A stretch of DNA of 64,000 nucleotides from Rhizobium brockwellii (GCF_000769405.2 NZ_CP053441.1:428831-492830), one strand, 5' to 3'; shown: positions 51,908-61,576, numbered from the stretch's first letter. Numbers and translations: made by a program. The notes: generated by a model not told the origin, from the sequence alone.

Positions 51908-53134
51908 TCAGGCGGCCAGCAGGGATTTCAGCTTGATGTCGCTGGCTGCGAGTGCTGCCGGGTTCGGATGGGCGCGCGCTGCGATCAGCATTTCGGCGAG
52001 CCTGATGTCGCGTGCCACCGCATTGCCCGGCCCGATTCCGCTTGCGGCGATCAATCGACCGCCGGCGTCGAGATGGAACAGAATGAAGGCGCCTGCGCCG
52101 AGCTCGCGGCGCTGATGCGTGGCAGCCCCTTCGGCAAGGCCCGATATCTGCAGCGTCATGTCGTATTGATCCGACCAGAACCACGGCACCGCCGAAACGG
52201 CCTCGTTAAGGCCGAGCATGTTGGCCGCGGCCAAGGTGCCCTGCTCCTGGGCATTGCGCCAGGATTCGAGCCGCACCCGCCGGCCGCCATAGATCGAAAG
52301 CGGAAAGGAGCAGCAATCGCCGGCCGCAAAGACATCCGGTGCGGAGGTCTGGAGATGGATATCGACGGCAATGCCGTTGTCGATTGCCAGCCCGGCCCTT
52401 TCGGCGATCTCGACATTCGGCCGTGCACCGATGCCGACGAGCACGAGATCGGCTTCGATCACCTCGCCGGTCGACAATCGGATCAGGGCTTTTCCGTTTT
52501 CCTCGGTCAGCGCCTCGATGGAGACGCCGCAGCGGATATCGACGCCCTCGGCGCGGTGGCGCTCGGTGAGCAGATGGGCGATCTCTTCCGGCACGCCGCG
52601 CTTAAGCACGCGTTCCAGCCCTTCGATGACGGTGACCTCGGCGCCAAGCAGCCGCGCCGTTGCCGCAAGTTCCAGTCCGATGAACCCGCCACCGATGATG
52701 GCGATATGCCGTCCCGGCTTCATCGCATCGCGCAACGCCGCCGCATCGTAATGCGTCCGCAGCGAACGAATATGCCGGCTGCCTTCCTGTGCGCCGGGGA
52801 ATGACCGCGCGGCGGCACCCGTCGCAAGCAGAAGCTTGTCGTAGGAAAGCACGTTACCGTCCGAAAGCGTGACGGTCCTGGATGCGGTGTCGAGATCCCT
52901 TGCCTCGAAGCCGGTCAGCAGCCGGATGCCGTTTTCGATATATTTTTCCGCCGCGGCGATGAATTTTGGATCGCTCGCATCGGCGGGACCGGCCTTCGAA
53001 AGCGGCGGCCGTTCATAGGGCGGAAGCGGCTCGGCGCCAACCAGCGTTATCTCGCCGGCAAAGCCCTTTTCCCGCAAGGCGAAAGCGGCGCGCGCACCGC
53101 ATTCGCCCGCACCCAGGATGACGAAATGAACCAC
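51908..53134 (-). CDS. mocF: Ferredoxin reductase of MocDEF-type oxygenase
   Basis: 408 residues. Two Rossmann motifs: GAGECGARAA for FAD at the start and IIGGGFIGLELAA for NAD(P)H (about 148-160), LATGAAARSFPG between them, DVFAAGDCCSFP near 285, and a C-terminal reductase clamp domain. This is the rubredoxin/ferredoxin reductase type (as in Rieske oxygenase systems). It passes electrons to the Rieske ferredoxin encoded 12 bases upstream. MocF identity rests on the neighbouring mocE- and mocD-like genes. Confidence 0.78.
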   Translation of the reverse strand: MVHFVILGAGECGARAAFALREKGFAGEITLVGAEPLPPYERPPLSKAGPADASDPKFIAAAEKYIENGIRLLTGFEARDLDTASRTVTLSDGNVLSYDKLLLATGAAARSFPGAQEGSRHIRSLRTHYDAAALRDAMKPGRHIAIIGGGFIGLELAATARLLGAEVTVIEGLERVLKRGVPEEIAHLLTERHRAEGVDIRCGVSIEALTEENGKALIRLSTGEVIEADLVLVGIGARPNVEIAERAGLAIDNGIAVDIHLQTSAPDVFAAGDCCSFPLSIYGGRRVRLESWRNAQEQGTLAAANMLGLNEAVSAVPWFWSDQYDMTLQISGLAEGAATHQRRELGAGAFILFHLDAGGRLIAASGIGPGNAVARDIRLAEMLIAARAHPNPAALAASDIKLKSLLAA

Positions 53135-53145
53135 GCGAACCTCCC

Positions 53146-53460
53146 TCAGAGCGAGATGAAGACGGCACCGTCTTCGATCTTGACAGGATAGGTCTTGAGG
53201 TTGACGCAGACCGGCGCACCCTTGGCTTCGCCCGTCTTGTAGTTGAAGCGGCCGTTATGCTTTGGACATTCGATGATCTCATCCATGACAAGCCCGTCGG
53301 CGAGATGGATATGTTCATGCGTGCAGAGCCCGTCGGTCGCGAAAAATTCGTCGTCCGGGCTGCGATAGACCGCGAATGTGCGCCCGTCATGGTCGAAGCG
53401 GATGACATCCTCCTCGTCGATCTCATCCTTGTCGCAGACCTGGATCCAATTTCCGCTCAT
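53146..53460 (-). CDS. mocE: MocE-family Rieske [2Fe-2S] ferredoxin
   Basis: 104 residues. Rieske cluster motifs: CTHEHIHLADG (Cys-x-His) and CPKHNGRFNY (Cys-x2-His). The stretch between them and the length match the MocE-type ferredoxin of rhizopine catabolism, electron carrier between the MocF reductase and the MocD oxygenase. Starts 18 bases after the desaturase stop. Confidence 0.85.
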   Translation of the reverse strand: MSGNWIQVCDKDEIDEEDVIRFDHDGRTFAVYRSPDDEFFATDGLCTHEHIHLADGLVMDEIIECPKHNGRFNYKTGEAKGAPVCVNLKTYPVKIEDGAVFISL

Positions 53461-53478
53461 CTTGTCCTCCGATTGTAA

Positions 53479-54567
53479 TTATTGCGCGGCCGGGGCCAGC
53501 TCGTTGTGGAATTCCTCGCGATAGGGCCGCGCGGTGGCCGGCAGTTCGCGCCTCAGGAAATAATCCTCGTTGCGCAGCTGGCGCAGGAAGGCCGGGATCA
53601 TCTCGCGATAGCCGGACCAGATCGATGGGTTCGGCGCCGGCAGGTCGTGCTTGATCATCGCGTGTAGCCTGGGCAGCGCGTGGTAGGGCACCATCGGAAA
53701 CATGTGATGTTCGACGTGGTAGTTCATGTTCCAGTAAATGAAGCGGCTGATGGGGTTCATATAGACCGTGCGGCTGTTCAGCCGATGGTCGGTCACATTG
53801 TCGGCAAGGCCGCCATGCTGCAGCAGACCGGTCAGCACATGGTGCCAGGCGCCATAGAGGCGCGGCAGGCCGATCAGCATCAGCGGCAGGATCGAACCCG
53901 TGGCGATCGCGGCCGCGATCGTCACGACATAGATCACCAGCCAGATGCGGGCGATGCGGATGGCCTTTGGCTGCTCCATCTCCGGGATGAAGGTCTTCTC
54001 CGCCGCGCTGACGCCGCCGAAGGCATTGCGCAGCATGTCGACGATCGCATGCCAGGCGTCGAGGATGCCGAAGAAATTAAGCACCAGCCGGAAGAGATCA
54101 GGCGGCCGCATGACGGCGATCTCGGGATCGCGGCCGACGATCACCGTATCGGTGTGATGGCGCGCATGGCTCCAGCGCCAGGTCACCGGATTGCGCATGA
54201 TCATGAAGCAGGCGATCTGGTAGACGACATCGTTCATCCAGCGCGTCTTGAAGGCGGTGCCGTGACCGCATTCGTGCCAGCGGCTGTCGGAGGCCGAGCC
54301 GTAGAGCACGCCATAGGCGAGGAAGAAGGGCACGGCCACCCACGTGCCCCAGAAATAGATGCCGAGCCCGGCAAAGATTGCCATGGCGCCGAGCCAGATG
54401 ATCGTGTCGCGGATCGCCGGCGCATCGGAGCGCTGCATTAGCGCCTTCATCTCCTTGCGGGGAATGTCGGTGTGATACCATTCGGCTGCCGCAAGCCCCG
54501 TCTCGACGGCGGTGCGGCCGCTTCCGCCGAGGAGGTCGTAGTCACGTTTCTTCGTCTGGGTCGCCAT
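53479..54567 (-). CDS. mocD: Membrane fatty-acid-desaturase/hydroxylase-family oxygenase (MocD-like)
   Basis: 362 residues from ATG 54567 (GGGAGG six bases upstream). Three His boxes: HECGH, HARHH and NYHVEHH with further His, which bind a di-iron centre; four hydrophobic segments. This family includes AlkB-type hydroxylases, desaturases and MocD, the proposed oxygenase that O-demethylates the rhizopine 3-O-methyl-scyllo-inosamine. Followed by mocE- and mocF-like genes, giving a complete oxygenase, ferredoxin and reductase set. A lipid hydroxylase role is the alternative. Confidence 0.75.
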   Translation of the reverse strand: MATQTKKRDYDLLGGSGRTAVETGLAAAEWYHTDIPRKEMKALMQRSDAPAIRDTIIWLGAMAIFAGLGIYFWGTWVAVPFFLAYGVLYGSASDSRWHECGHGTAFKTRWMNDVVYQIACFMIMRNPVTWRWSHARHHTDTVIVGRDPEIAVMRPPDLFRLVLNFFGILDAWHAIVDMLRNAFGGVSAAEKTFIPEMEQPKAIRIARIWLVIYVVTIAAAIATGSILPLMLIGLPRLYGAWHHVLTGLLQHGGLADNVTDHRLNSRTVYMNPISRFIYWNMNYHVEHHMFPMVPYHALPRLHAMIKHDLPAPNPSIWSGYREMIPAFLRQLRNEDYFLRRELPATARPYREEFHNELAPAAQ

Positions 54568-54633
54568 TATCCGCCTCCCGTTATGCCCTTGCCTGGGAGA
54601 ATAGGTTGACTTTGGAAAGCGCTCAATGCAGGC

Positions 54634-54669
54634 TTGATATAATCTATCAAAAGCCATCATAAATGGCTT
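54634..54669. promoter_or_regulatory. Two adjacent palindromes between mocD and lacI-type gene
   Basis: TTGATA TAATC TATCAA (54634-54650) and AAGCCAT CATAA ATGGCTT (54651-54669), both perfect. TATAAT at 54638 lies inside the first. They are 31 bases from the LacI-type start and 67 from mocD, the place expected for operators of the divergent pair. Confidence 0.55.
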
Positions 54670-54700
54670 GCATTCATGATTGAATCCATCAGGAACGCCG

Positions 54701-55729
54701 ATGCGCCGTCCCACCATATCCGATCTTGCCCGCGCCTCCGGCGTCAGTGTCGCCACCGTCGACCGCGTTCTCAACGCGCGCCACCGGGTGCGCGAGGAGA
54801 CAGCGCGACGGGTCTATGATGCGGCGCAGTCGATCGGCTATCACGCTGTCGGCCTGATCAAGCAGCGCGTCTTCGAGGATCTGCCGCAATACAGGCTCGC
54901 CTTCCTGCTGCAGAAGCCGATGCAACCCTTCTATCAGAGCTTCGTGCGTGAGATCGAAACCGCGGCACGGGCGCTGACGAGCGCGCGCATCCAGACGCAG
55001 ATCGACTTTCCTTCAGCCGCGACACCGGCAGCGATCGTCGAAAAGATCAAGACGCTCGGTGCCCGCAACCAGGCCGTTGCTCTCGTTGGTCCGGATTATC
55101 CGGCGGTGACGACGGCGGTCGAGGAGTTGAAGGAGCGCGGCATTCCCGTCTTCTCGCTGCTCTCCGATCTCGCCACGGGCGTGCGCGACGCCTATGTCGG
55201 CGTCAACAACCGCAAGGTCGGGCGCACTGCCGCCTGGACGATTGCGCGGACGGCCGGCAGGCCCGGCAAGGTCGCCTGTTTCGTCGGCAGCCACCGCTTT
55301 CACGGCCATGAGCTCAGAGAAATCGGCTTCCGCTCCTATTTTCGCGAGAATGCGCCTGAGTTCGATGTCGTCGACACGCTGATCAATCTCGAGACTGCCG
55401 AGATCACGCATGAGGCAACGTTGACACTTCTGCAGAAATATCCCGATCTCGTCGGCCTCTATGTCTGCGGCGGCGGCATGGAGGGGGCAATTTCGGCATT
55501 CCGCGAAGAAGGTGTCGGCGGCAAGATTGTCCTGGTGGTCAACGAGCTGACGCCCGACAGCAAAGCCGGCCTTGCCGACGATATCGTCGCCATGGCGATC
55601 GGCACCCCCCTGCCCGCCCTCTGCAAGGAGTTGATGGTGCTGATGACGGGTGCGATCGAAAACGGCGAAACGGCTGTTCCCGGGCAGCTCTTCCTGCCTT
55701 TCGATATTCATATTTCCGAGAACATCTGA
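54701..55729 (+). CDS. LacI-family regulator
   Basis: 342 residues from ATG 54701 (AGGA seven bases upstream). Helix-turn-helix and hinge (RRPTISDLARASGVSVATV, then RVLNARHRVREETARRVYDA), followed by a periplasmic-binding-protein-like sugar domain (VALVGPDYPAVTTAVEELKE, VNNRKVGRTAAW, LYVCGGGMEGAI). Divergent from mocD and upstream of the isomerase gene, so it likely controls both in response to an inositol- or sugar-like compound. Confidence 0.88.
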   Translation: MRRPTISDLARASGVSVATVDRVLNARHRVREETARRVYDAAQSIGYHAVGLIKQRVFEDLPQYRLAFLLQKPMQPFYQSFVREIETAARALTSARIQTQIDFPSAATPAAIVEKIKTLGARNQAVALVGPDYPAVTTAVEELKERGIPVFSLLSDLATGVRDAYVGVNNRKVGRTAAWTIARTAGRPGKVACFVGSHRFHGHELREIGFRSYFRENAPEFDVVDTLINLETAEITHEATLTLLQKYPDLVGLYVCGGGMEGAISAFREEGVGGKIVLVVNELTPDSKAGLADDIVAMAIGTPLPALCKELMVLMTGAIENGETAVPGQLFLPFDIHISENI

Positions 55730-55890
55730 GGCGTGATGGAATTCCATCATTCCGTTCGAAATTCTCTCAGCGATGAAAGCGGGCACCGGCGATGACGGAT
55801 GGATTGCGACGCGAATTCCGATAGAGATTCGCTGACCCATTCACGAGGACTGCTCCGCTCTGATGCGGAGACCAGGAGGAGATACCGATC

Positions 55891-56703
55891 ATGACTTCGA
55901 TCCGTTTTGCGCTCAACCATATGGCCGCGCCGTCGCTTGCCATCGGCGATTTCTTCGCGCTGGCCAGATCGCTCGGCATTGATGCCGTCGAGATCCGTAA
56001 CGACCTTTCCGGCAATGCCATCCTTGATGGCACCAAACCCGAGATGATCAGGCAAGCGGCGGCCCGCCATGGAGTGACGATCATCTCGATCAACGCCCTG
56101 CAGCGCTTCAATGAGTGGAATGCGACCCGGGCCGCCGAGGCGCAGGAACTGATAGATTATGCCGGCGCGTCGGGCGCCAAGGCGCTTGTCCTCGTTCCCA
56201 AGAACGACGGCACCGGCTGCGCCGATGGCGAACGGCAGGCCAATCTGCGTCAGTCTCTGATTGCGCTGAAGCCGATGCTGGAGGAAGCCGGCATTATCGG
56301 TCTCGTCGAGCCGCTCGGTTTCGAGATCTGCTCGCTGCGCTCGAAGACCGAGGCGGCCGAGGCAATCAGGGAGCTCGGCGCGGAATCGACCTTCAGGCTT
56401 GTCCACGACACCTTCCACCATCACCTTGCCGGCGAAGCGGCGACTTTTCCTGATCTGACCGGCCTTGTGCACATCTCCGGCGTCGACGACCCGGCTGTTT
56501 CCGTTGCCGATATGCGTGATTCCCACCGTGTCCTGGTCAATGCCGACGACCTGCTCGACAATGCCGGGCAGGTCAGGGTGCTGCTGCAGGCGGGTTATAC
56601 CGGCCCGTTCTCCTTCGAGCCCTTCGCGGCGGAGGTGCATGCGCTGAAGGACCCGGCCGGCGCGCTGCGCGCCAGCATGGAGTATCTGGCAGCGCGGGTT
56701 TAA
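55891..56703 (+). CDS. IolI-like sugar phosphate isomerase/epimerase
   Basis: 270 residues, AGGAGGAGA upstream of ATG 55891. Xylose-isomerase-like TIM barrel with metal and substrate motifs: LGIDAVEIRNDL, ISINALQRFNEW, LVEPLGFE (Glu), LVHDTFHHHLAG (Asp, His) and PFSFEPFA (Glu). Spacing and motifs are close to Bacillus IolI (2-keto-myo-inositol isomerase), which has the related LNALVFFNN and DSFHFHAMG. This fits an inositol or rhizopine pathway together with mocDEF. Hydroxypyruvate isomerase is the alternative. Confidence 0.75.
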   Translation: MTSIRFALNHMAAPSLAIGDFFALARSLGIDAVEIRNDLSGNAILDGTKPEMIRQAAARHGVTIISINALQRFNEWNATRAAEAQELIDYAGASGAKALVLVPKNDGTGCADGERQANLRQSLIALKPMLEEAGIIGLVEPLGFEICSLRSKTEAAEAIRELGAESTFRLVHDTFHHHLAGEAATFPDLTGLVHISGVDDPAVSVADMRDSHRVLVNADDLLDNAGQVRVLLQAGYTGPFSFEPFAAEVHALKDPAGALRASMEYLAARV

Positions 56704-56724
56704 AAGCCGCCCAGTCGCCCGCAG

Positions 56725-57483
56725 TTATTCCCGGCCTCTGAACCGGCGCTGATAGGCCGGATCGTAGAGCGAGCTTTCGCGGAAATCTTCTGCCGCGAGC
56801 GAGGGGCCAACAAAGATGATCGCTGTGCGTTCGATCGGTTCGGCGGCAACCTTTGCCTCGATATCGGCGAGCGTGCCGCGCAGGATGCGCTCGTCCGGCC
56901 AGGAGGCCTTGACGACGATCGCGACAGGGCAGTCGACGCCGTAAAGCGGCGTCAATTCGTCGACCACTTGCTTCAGCGCGTGGATTGCCAGATGGATCGA
57001 CAGCGTGGCGCCCGTCGCGCCGAACTTCGCCAGTGTTTCGTCGTTCGGCATCGGTGACGCGCGGCCGGAAACGCGGGTCAGCACCAGGCTTTGGGCCACG
57101 GCCGGGATCGTCAGTTCTCGGCCGAGCGCCGAGGCCGCGGCGGCAAAGGCCGGAACACCAGGCGTCATCGTATAATCGATGGCATGCTTTTGCAGCCGGC
57201 GGACCTGCTCGGCGACCGCACTCCAGACCGAGAGATCACCGGAATGCAGCCGGGCGACATCCTGGCCGGCCGCGGCAGCGCGAAGATATTCCGCCTCGAT
57301 CTCATCGAGCGACATCGGCGCCGTGTCGACGATGCGCGCACCCGCCGGACAATATTGCAGCAGCTCCGGCGAGACGATAGAGCCGGCATAAAGGCAGACC
57401 GGGCACCGGGCGATGAGATCGCGGCCACGCACCGTGATCAGATCCGCAGCACCTGGCCCGGCGCCGATGAAGTGCACCGTCAT
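56725..57483 (-). CDS. cobM: Precorrin-4 C11-methyltransferase
   Basis: 252 residues. Tetrapyrrole methylase: [45 protein letters not shown] and [17 protein letters not shown]-dependent methylation at C-11 in the aerobic corrin pathway. Four bases behind cobL on the same strand. Confidence 0.93.
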   Translation of the reverse strand: MTVHFIGAGPGAADLITVRGRDLIARCPVCLYAGSIVSPELLQYCPAGARIVDTAPMSLDEIEAEYLRAAAAGQDVARLHSGDLSVWSAVAEQVRRLQKHAIDYTMTPGVPAFAAAASALGRELTIPAVAQSLVLTRVSGRASPMPNDETLAKFGATGATLSIHLAIHALKQVVDELTPLYGVDCPVAIVVKASWPDERILRGTLADIEAKVAAEPIERTAIIFVGPSLAAEDFRESSLYDPAYQRRFRGRE

Positions 57484-57487
57484 CTCG

Positions 57488-58720
57488 TCATCCTTTCGTC
57501 CAGCGCCACTGCGTCACCGGCATCGCCGGCCGCCAGCCGCTCATGCCGCCGACGGGTTGTGCGCGCGATATTTCGATCCGCGTGAGGAAACCGCCGCGTT
57601 TGGCATGTTCACCGAGCAGCACCGCTTCCATCTCCAGCGTCACGGCATTGGCAACGAGCCGCCCTCCCCGCTTCAGCGCGGCAATCGCAGTATCGACAAC
57701 ACCCGGTTCGCTGCCGCCGCCGCCGAGGAAGATCACATCCGGTTCTGGCAGGCCCTTCAGCGCGAGGGGCGCTGCACCTTCGACGACGGCAAGATTCGGT
57801 ACCCCGAAGGCGGCTGCGTTGCGGGCGACCCGTGCGGCCCGTTCCGGCGACTGTTCGACGGCGATCGCCTTCAGGCTGGGATCGGCGAGCATCCATTCGA
57901 TGCCGATCGATCCCGAGCCCGCGCCGATATCCCAGAGCAGTTCGCCATGACGCGGCGCGAGCGCCGAAAGCGTCATCGCCCGGATTTCGCGTTTGGTGAT
58001 CTGTCCGTCATGCTCGAACAGTTCGTCCTCGAGCCCGGCGGCAAAAGGCAGAACGCGAGCCCCCTCCCCTGCCGCGATATCGAGTGCGCAGACATTCAGG
58101 GGATCGATGTCCACGAGATCGAAATCCGCAGCCACAGCACTTCTTTGCCGGTCCCGAGCGCCGCCAAGCGCCTCGAGCACTGTAAGTCGGGACTGACCGA
58201 AGCCAGCAGCAATCAGCAGCGCAGCCAGATCGCCAGGCCCCTTCTCGTCCGAGGTCAACGCGAGGATGCGCCGTCCGGGGTGTAGATGCGGCCGGATCAG
58301 ATCGATCGGCCGTCCATGCAGCGAGATCGTTGCGACGTCCTGCAGCGGCCAGCCAAGGCGGGAGGCGGCAAGGCTGAAGGCCGAGGGCGCGGGGATGGCG
58401 TGCATCTCTTCGGCCGCCACATGGCGGGAGAGTGTCGCGCCGACGCCGTAGAGAAACGGATCGCCGGAGGCGAGCACGACGACAGGCGTGCCACGCCTTT
58501 CGAGGATAGCCTCGACCGAGCGCTCGAACGGGCTCTGCCAGGAAAGCTTTTCGCCTGTGATGAGCGATGCGGCAAGCGCGTGGTGCCGCACGCCGCCGAA
58601 GACGGCGGGTGCGGTCGCGATCAGCCTGTTCGCCTCCTCGCCCAACCCTTCTGGACCATCTTCGCCGATGCCGATAATAGTCAGCCAGCGCTGGCCGGAC
58701 GCAGGAGCGACATCAGACAT
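57488..58720 (-). CDS. cobL: Precorrin-6Y C5,15-methyltransferase (decarboxylating)
   Basis: 410 residues from ATG 58720, chosen because the N-terminus [20 protein letters not shown] then matches the length of known CobL; an ATG at 58735 has a better ribosome site (GAGGA) and remains possible. N-terminal CbiE-like methylase ([14 protein letters not shown]) and C-terminal CbiT-like methylase/decarboxylase ([30 protein letters not shown]). Full-length fusion. Its start codon shares CATG with the divergent cobK start. Confidence 0.93.
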   Translation of the reverse strand: MSDVAPASGQRWLTIIGIGEDGPEGLGEEANRLIATAPAVFGGVRHHALAASLITGEKLSWQSPFERSVEAILERRGTPVVVLASGDPFLYGVGATLSRHVAAEEMHAIPAPSAFSLAASRLGWPLQDVATISLHGRPIDLIRPHLHPGRRILALTSDEKGPGDLAALLIAAGFGQSRLTVLEALGGARDRQRSAVAADFDLVDIDPLNVCALDIAAGEGARVLPFAAGLEDELFEHDGQITKREIRAMTLSALAPRHGELLWDIGAGSGSIGIEWMLADPSLKAIAVEQSPERAARVARNAAAFGVPNLAVVEGAAPLALKGLPEPDVIFLGGGGSEPGVVDTAIAALKRGGRLVANAVTLEMEAVLLGEHAKRGGFLTRIEISRAQPVGGMSGWRPAMPVTQWRWTKG

Positions 58721-59489
58721 GGGAAGACCCCGCATCTTGATCCTCGGCGGCACCAGCGAGGCGCGGCTGCTGGCCGAGGCGCTGGCGGCGCGTGATGATT
58801 GCGATGTCCTGCTGTCGCTTGCCGGCCGCACCGAAAAACCGGCCACGCAGCCTGTTCCGGTTCGCATCGGCGGTTTCGGCGGCGCCGCAGCACTTGCCGA
58901 TTTCCTGAAAGTCGGCGGATATGACCTGTTGATCGACGCCACGCACCCCTTCGCCGAGCGCATTTCGGCCAATGCCGCTTTCGCGGCCGAGACCACCGGC
59001 ATTGCCGCGATCGCTCTGCGCCGTCCCGAATGGCAACGCGTGGCCGGCGATCGCTGGCGGGACGTGCGGAGCATTCCGGCTGCCATCGAAGCGATTGGCC
59101 CCCTCCCCCGCCAAGTCTTCCTGGCGACGGGTCGGCAGGGTGCCCATCATGCGCAAGCCGCACCGCAACATCACTATCTCGTTCGCAGCGTCGATCCCGT
59201 CGAACCGCCGCTTACGCTTGATAATGTCGAATACATCCTCGAGCGTGGTCCGTTCACGCTGGATGGTGAATGCGATCTTCTGAGGCAGCACCACATCGAC
59301 GTCATCGTCGCCAAGAATAGCGGCGGTGTGGCCACCTATGCGAAGATCGAGGCAGCCCGCCTGCTCGGCATCGAGGTGATGATGGTAACGCGCGCGCCGG
59401 CCTCGATCGTCAAGGCTGTCGACACTGTCGAGGCGGCGCTGGCGGCGATCGATCACCTGTTTCCCCCCGCCATGAAGCGCGGCGTATAG
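58719..59489 (+). CDS. cobK: Precorrin-6A reductase
   Basis: 256 residues from ATG 58719 (AGGAG 12 bases upstream, inside cobL). NADPH-dependent reductase signature: ILGGTSEARLLAEAL at the N-terminus, LIDATHPFAERISANA and IVAKNSGG. The only cob gene on the plus strand: its 5' end overlaps the start of cobL and its 3' end overlaps cobJ by 37 bases. Its promoter must therefore lie inside cobL. Confidence 0.93.
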   Translation: MGRPRILILGGTSEARLLAEALAARDDCDVLLSLAGRTEKPATQPVPVRIGGFGGAAALADFLKVGGYDLLIDATHPFAERISANAAFAAETTGIAAIALRRPEWQRVAGDRWRDVRSIPAAIEAIGPLPRQVFLATGRQGAHHAQAAPQHHYLVRSVDPVEPPLTLDNVEYILERGPFTLDGECDLLRQHHIDVIVAKNSGGVATYAKIEAARLLGIEVMMVTRAPASIVKAVDTVEAALAAIDHLFPPAMKRGV

Positions 59490-60217
59490 ACGAGGTCCAG
59501 CCGGCCTGGCCGCGTGACGACGCGTGTCTCGGCCGAGCCGATGATGATGCAGGTTGCCATATCGGCAATCGACGCATCTGCCTGCGACAGCTGCTGGACG
59601 GCGATGCGTTCGTCCGGCCGCCCGGCCGCCCGCCCGAAAATAACCGGTGTTGCTGCAGGCAGATGGTCACGCAACAGCTTGAAGGCTTCGCCGAGCTGCC
59701 AGGGCCGCGCCCGGCTGATCGGATTATAAAGCGCGATGACAAAACCTGCCTTTGCCGCCAACACAAGACGGTTTTCTATTATATTCCAAGGCTTTAGATT
59801 GTCAGACAGCGATATTGCGCAGAAGTCGTGGCCAAGCGGAGCACCTGCTCTTGCCGCCACGGCCAGCATCGCCGTGATGCCGGGCAGGATGGTGAGATCG
59901 ACCGCGCGCCATGCGGCCGGCCCGTTCTCGATCGCTTCGCAGACGGCCGCCGCCATGGCGAAGACGCCGGGGTCGCCGCCGGAGACGACGCAGACCTTGG
60001 CGCCATCCGCTGCCATGGTGAGTGCGGCCCCTGCCCTGTCGAGCTCCTCGCGATTGTCCGAGGCATGCCGCAGCTGATCGTGGCGGAGCTGCAGCCTGTC
60101 GAGATAAGGTCCGTAGCCGAAGAAATCCGTCGCCGCATCGACAGCGGCCAAAGCTTCCGGCGTCATCTGCTCGGGGTTGCCGGGACCGGTGCCGATCACG
60201 AAAAGCCTGCCGGTCAT
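59453..60217 (-). CDS. cobJ: Precorrin-3B C17-methyltransferase
   Basis: 254 residues. Motifs FVIGTGPGNPEQMTPEA, FFGYGPYLDRL, VVSGGDPGVFAMAAAV, LPGITAMLAVAARAGAPLGH and YNPISRAR. Ring-contraction methyltransferase of the aerobic pathway. ATG overlaps the cobI stop by four bases. Confidence 0.94.
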   Translation of the reverse strand: MTGRLFVIGTGPGNPEQMTPEALAAVDAATDFFGYGPYLDRLQLRHDQLRHASDNREELDRAGAALTMAADGAKVCVVSGGDPGVFAMAAAVCEAIENGPAAWRAVDLTILPGITAMLAVAARAGAPLGHDFCAISLSDNLKPWNIIENRLVLAAKAGFVIALYNPISRARPWQLGEAFKLLRDHLPAATPVIFGRAAGRPDERIAVQQLSQADASIADMATCIIIGSAETRVVTRPGRLDLVYTPRFMAGGNR

Positions 60218-60945
60218 CGGCTGCCCTCCCAGCCTGGCACCAGCACGAGCGAAAAATACGGTGCATCGCCGTCTGTCTTGTCGGCAAGCTTTTCCATTGC
60301 CGCATTTGCCATGGTGCCGCGCTCAACATAGACGGCTTCTGAAAGCCGGCCGGCGGCCGCCAGTGCCCGGCGGATCTTCGGCAGATTACGGCCGACCTTC
60401 ATGATGACGGCGGCTTGCGTATCGGCAAGGCGGCGCGTCAGCTCGGTCTCCGCCATCGTACCGGGCAGTACGGTAAGCACGTCGTCGCCCTGGACGATCG
60501 GCATGCCGGCCTGCGACCAGCAGCCCGACATGGCGCTGATGCCCGGGATCACTTCCGTCGGGTAGCGTGTGGAAAGCCTGACATGCAGGTGCATATAGGA
60601 GCCGTAGAAGAGCGGATCGCCTTCGCTGAGAACGGCGACCGTCAGCCCGGCATCGAGATGCCCGGCGACCGCTTTGGCAGACAGATCGTAGAATTGGGTG
60701 ATCAGCCTCTGATAGCGTTCGTCGTTCTTGTCGATTTCGGTCGTCACAGGATAATAGAGCGGCAGCAGCGTCACCCCGGATTTCAGCAGCGGCTCGACGA
60801 TCGCCTTGCCGTTGCCGCCCCTGCCCTGCTTGGCGAAATAAGCGATCACATCCGCGCCTTCGATGGCGCGCACGGCTTTGAGGGTGAGGAGCTCCGGATC
60901 GCCGGGACCCGTGCCGACGCCGATAAGACGGCCGCTTGTCGTCAT
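60214..60945 (-). CDS. cobI: Precorrin-2 C20-methyltransferase
   Basis: 243 residues. GVGTGPGDPELLTLKAVRAI, SEGDPLFYGSYMH, PGISAMSGCWSQAGMP and MKVGRNLPKIRRAL are typical of CobI. Methylates C-20 of precorrin-2. Overlaps cobH by four bases, so translation is coupled along cobG-H-I-J. Confidence 0.94.
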   Translation of the reverse strand: MTTSGRLIGVGTGPGDPELLTLKAVRAIEGADVIAYFAKQGRGGNGKAIVEPLLKSGVTLLPLYYPVTTEIDKNDERYQRLITQFYDLSAKAVAGHLDAGLTVAVLSEGDPLFYGSYMHLHVRLSTRYPTEVIPGISAMSGCWSQAGMPIVQGDDVLTVLPGTMAETELTRRLADTQAAVIMKVGRNLPKIRRALAAAGRLSEAVYVERGTMANAAMEKLADKTDGDAPYFSLVLVPGWEGSR

Positions 60946-61574
60946 AGGCCTGGCCTCGCCAGTGCATTGATGGCGGCTGCCGTCATGGCGCTGCCGCCGA
61001 GCCGGCCGCGGACGATGGCAAAGGGTACGCCGTAGGAATTATCCGCCAGCGCATCCTTGGATTCGGCGGCGCCGACGAAGCCCACGGGCATGCCGAGGAT
61101 CGCCGCGGGTTTCGGGGCGCCGTCGCGCAGGAGTTCGAGCAGATGGAAGAGGGCGGTCGGTGCATTGCCGATCGCGACAACGCTGCCGCCGAGCCGATCG
61201 AGCCAGAGATGCATGGCGGCGGCCGAGCGCGTATTGCCGGTCTCGCGTGCAAGCTCGGGTGTCGCGGGATCGCGCAGCGTGCAGATCACCTCGTTCTGCG
61301 CCGGCAGCCGCGCCCGGGTCACACCCTGGGATACCATCTCCGCGTCGCAGAAGATCGCCGCGCCGCCTTTCAGTGCATCGCGCGCAGCGCTGACGAAATC
61401 GGCGGAGAACAGGAAATGCTCCGCCGCCTCGACCAGGCCGCAGGCATGGATCATGCGCACGGCGATTTCGGCTTGATCTTCGGTGAAGCGCGATAGATCG
61501 GCCTCGGCACGGATGATGGCAAAGGAACGCTCGTAGATCGCATCGCCGCTGCGGATATAATCGTAGTCTGGCAT
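60942..61574 (-). CDS. cobH: Precorrin-8X methylmutase
   Basis: 210 residues. DYIRSGDAIYERSFAIIRAE at the N-terminus and ALFHLLELLRDG, GMPVGFVGAAESK, a conserved PVGFVGA motif of the family. Moves the C-11 methyl to C-12, giving hydrogenobyrinic acid. It starts 2 bases behind cobG. Confidence 0.94.
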   Translation of the reverse strand: MPDYDYIRSGDAIYERSFAIIRAEADLSRFTEDQAEIAVRMIHACGLVEAAEHFLFSADFVSAARDALKGGAAIFCDAEMVSQGVTRARLPAQNEVICTLRDPATPELARETGNTRSAAAMHLWLDRLGGSVVAIGNAPTALFHLLELLRDGAPKPAAILGMPVGFVGAAESKDALADNSYGVPFAIVRGRLGGSAMTAAAINALARPGL

Positions 61575-61576
61575 TC

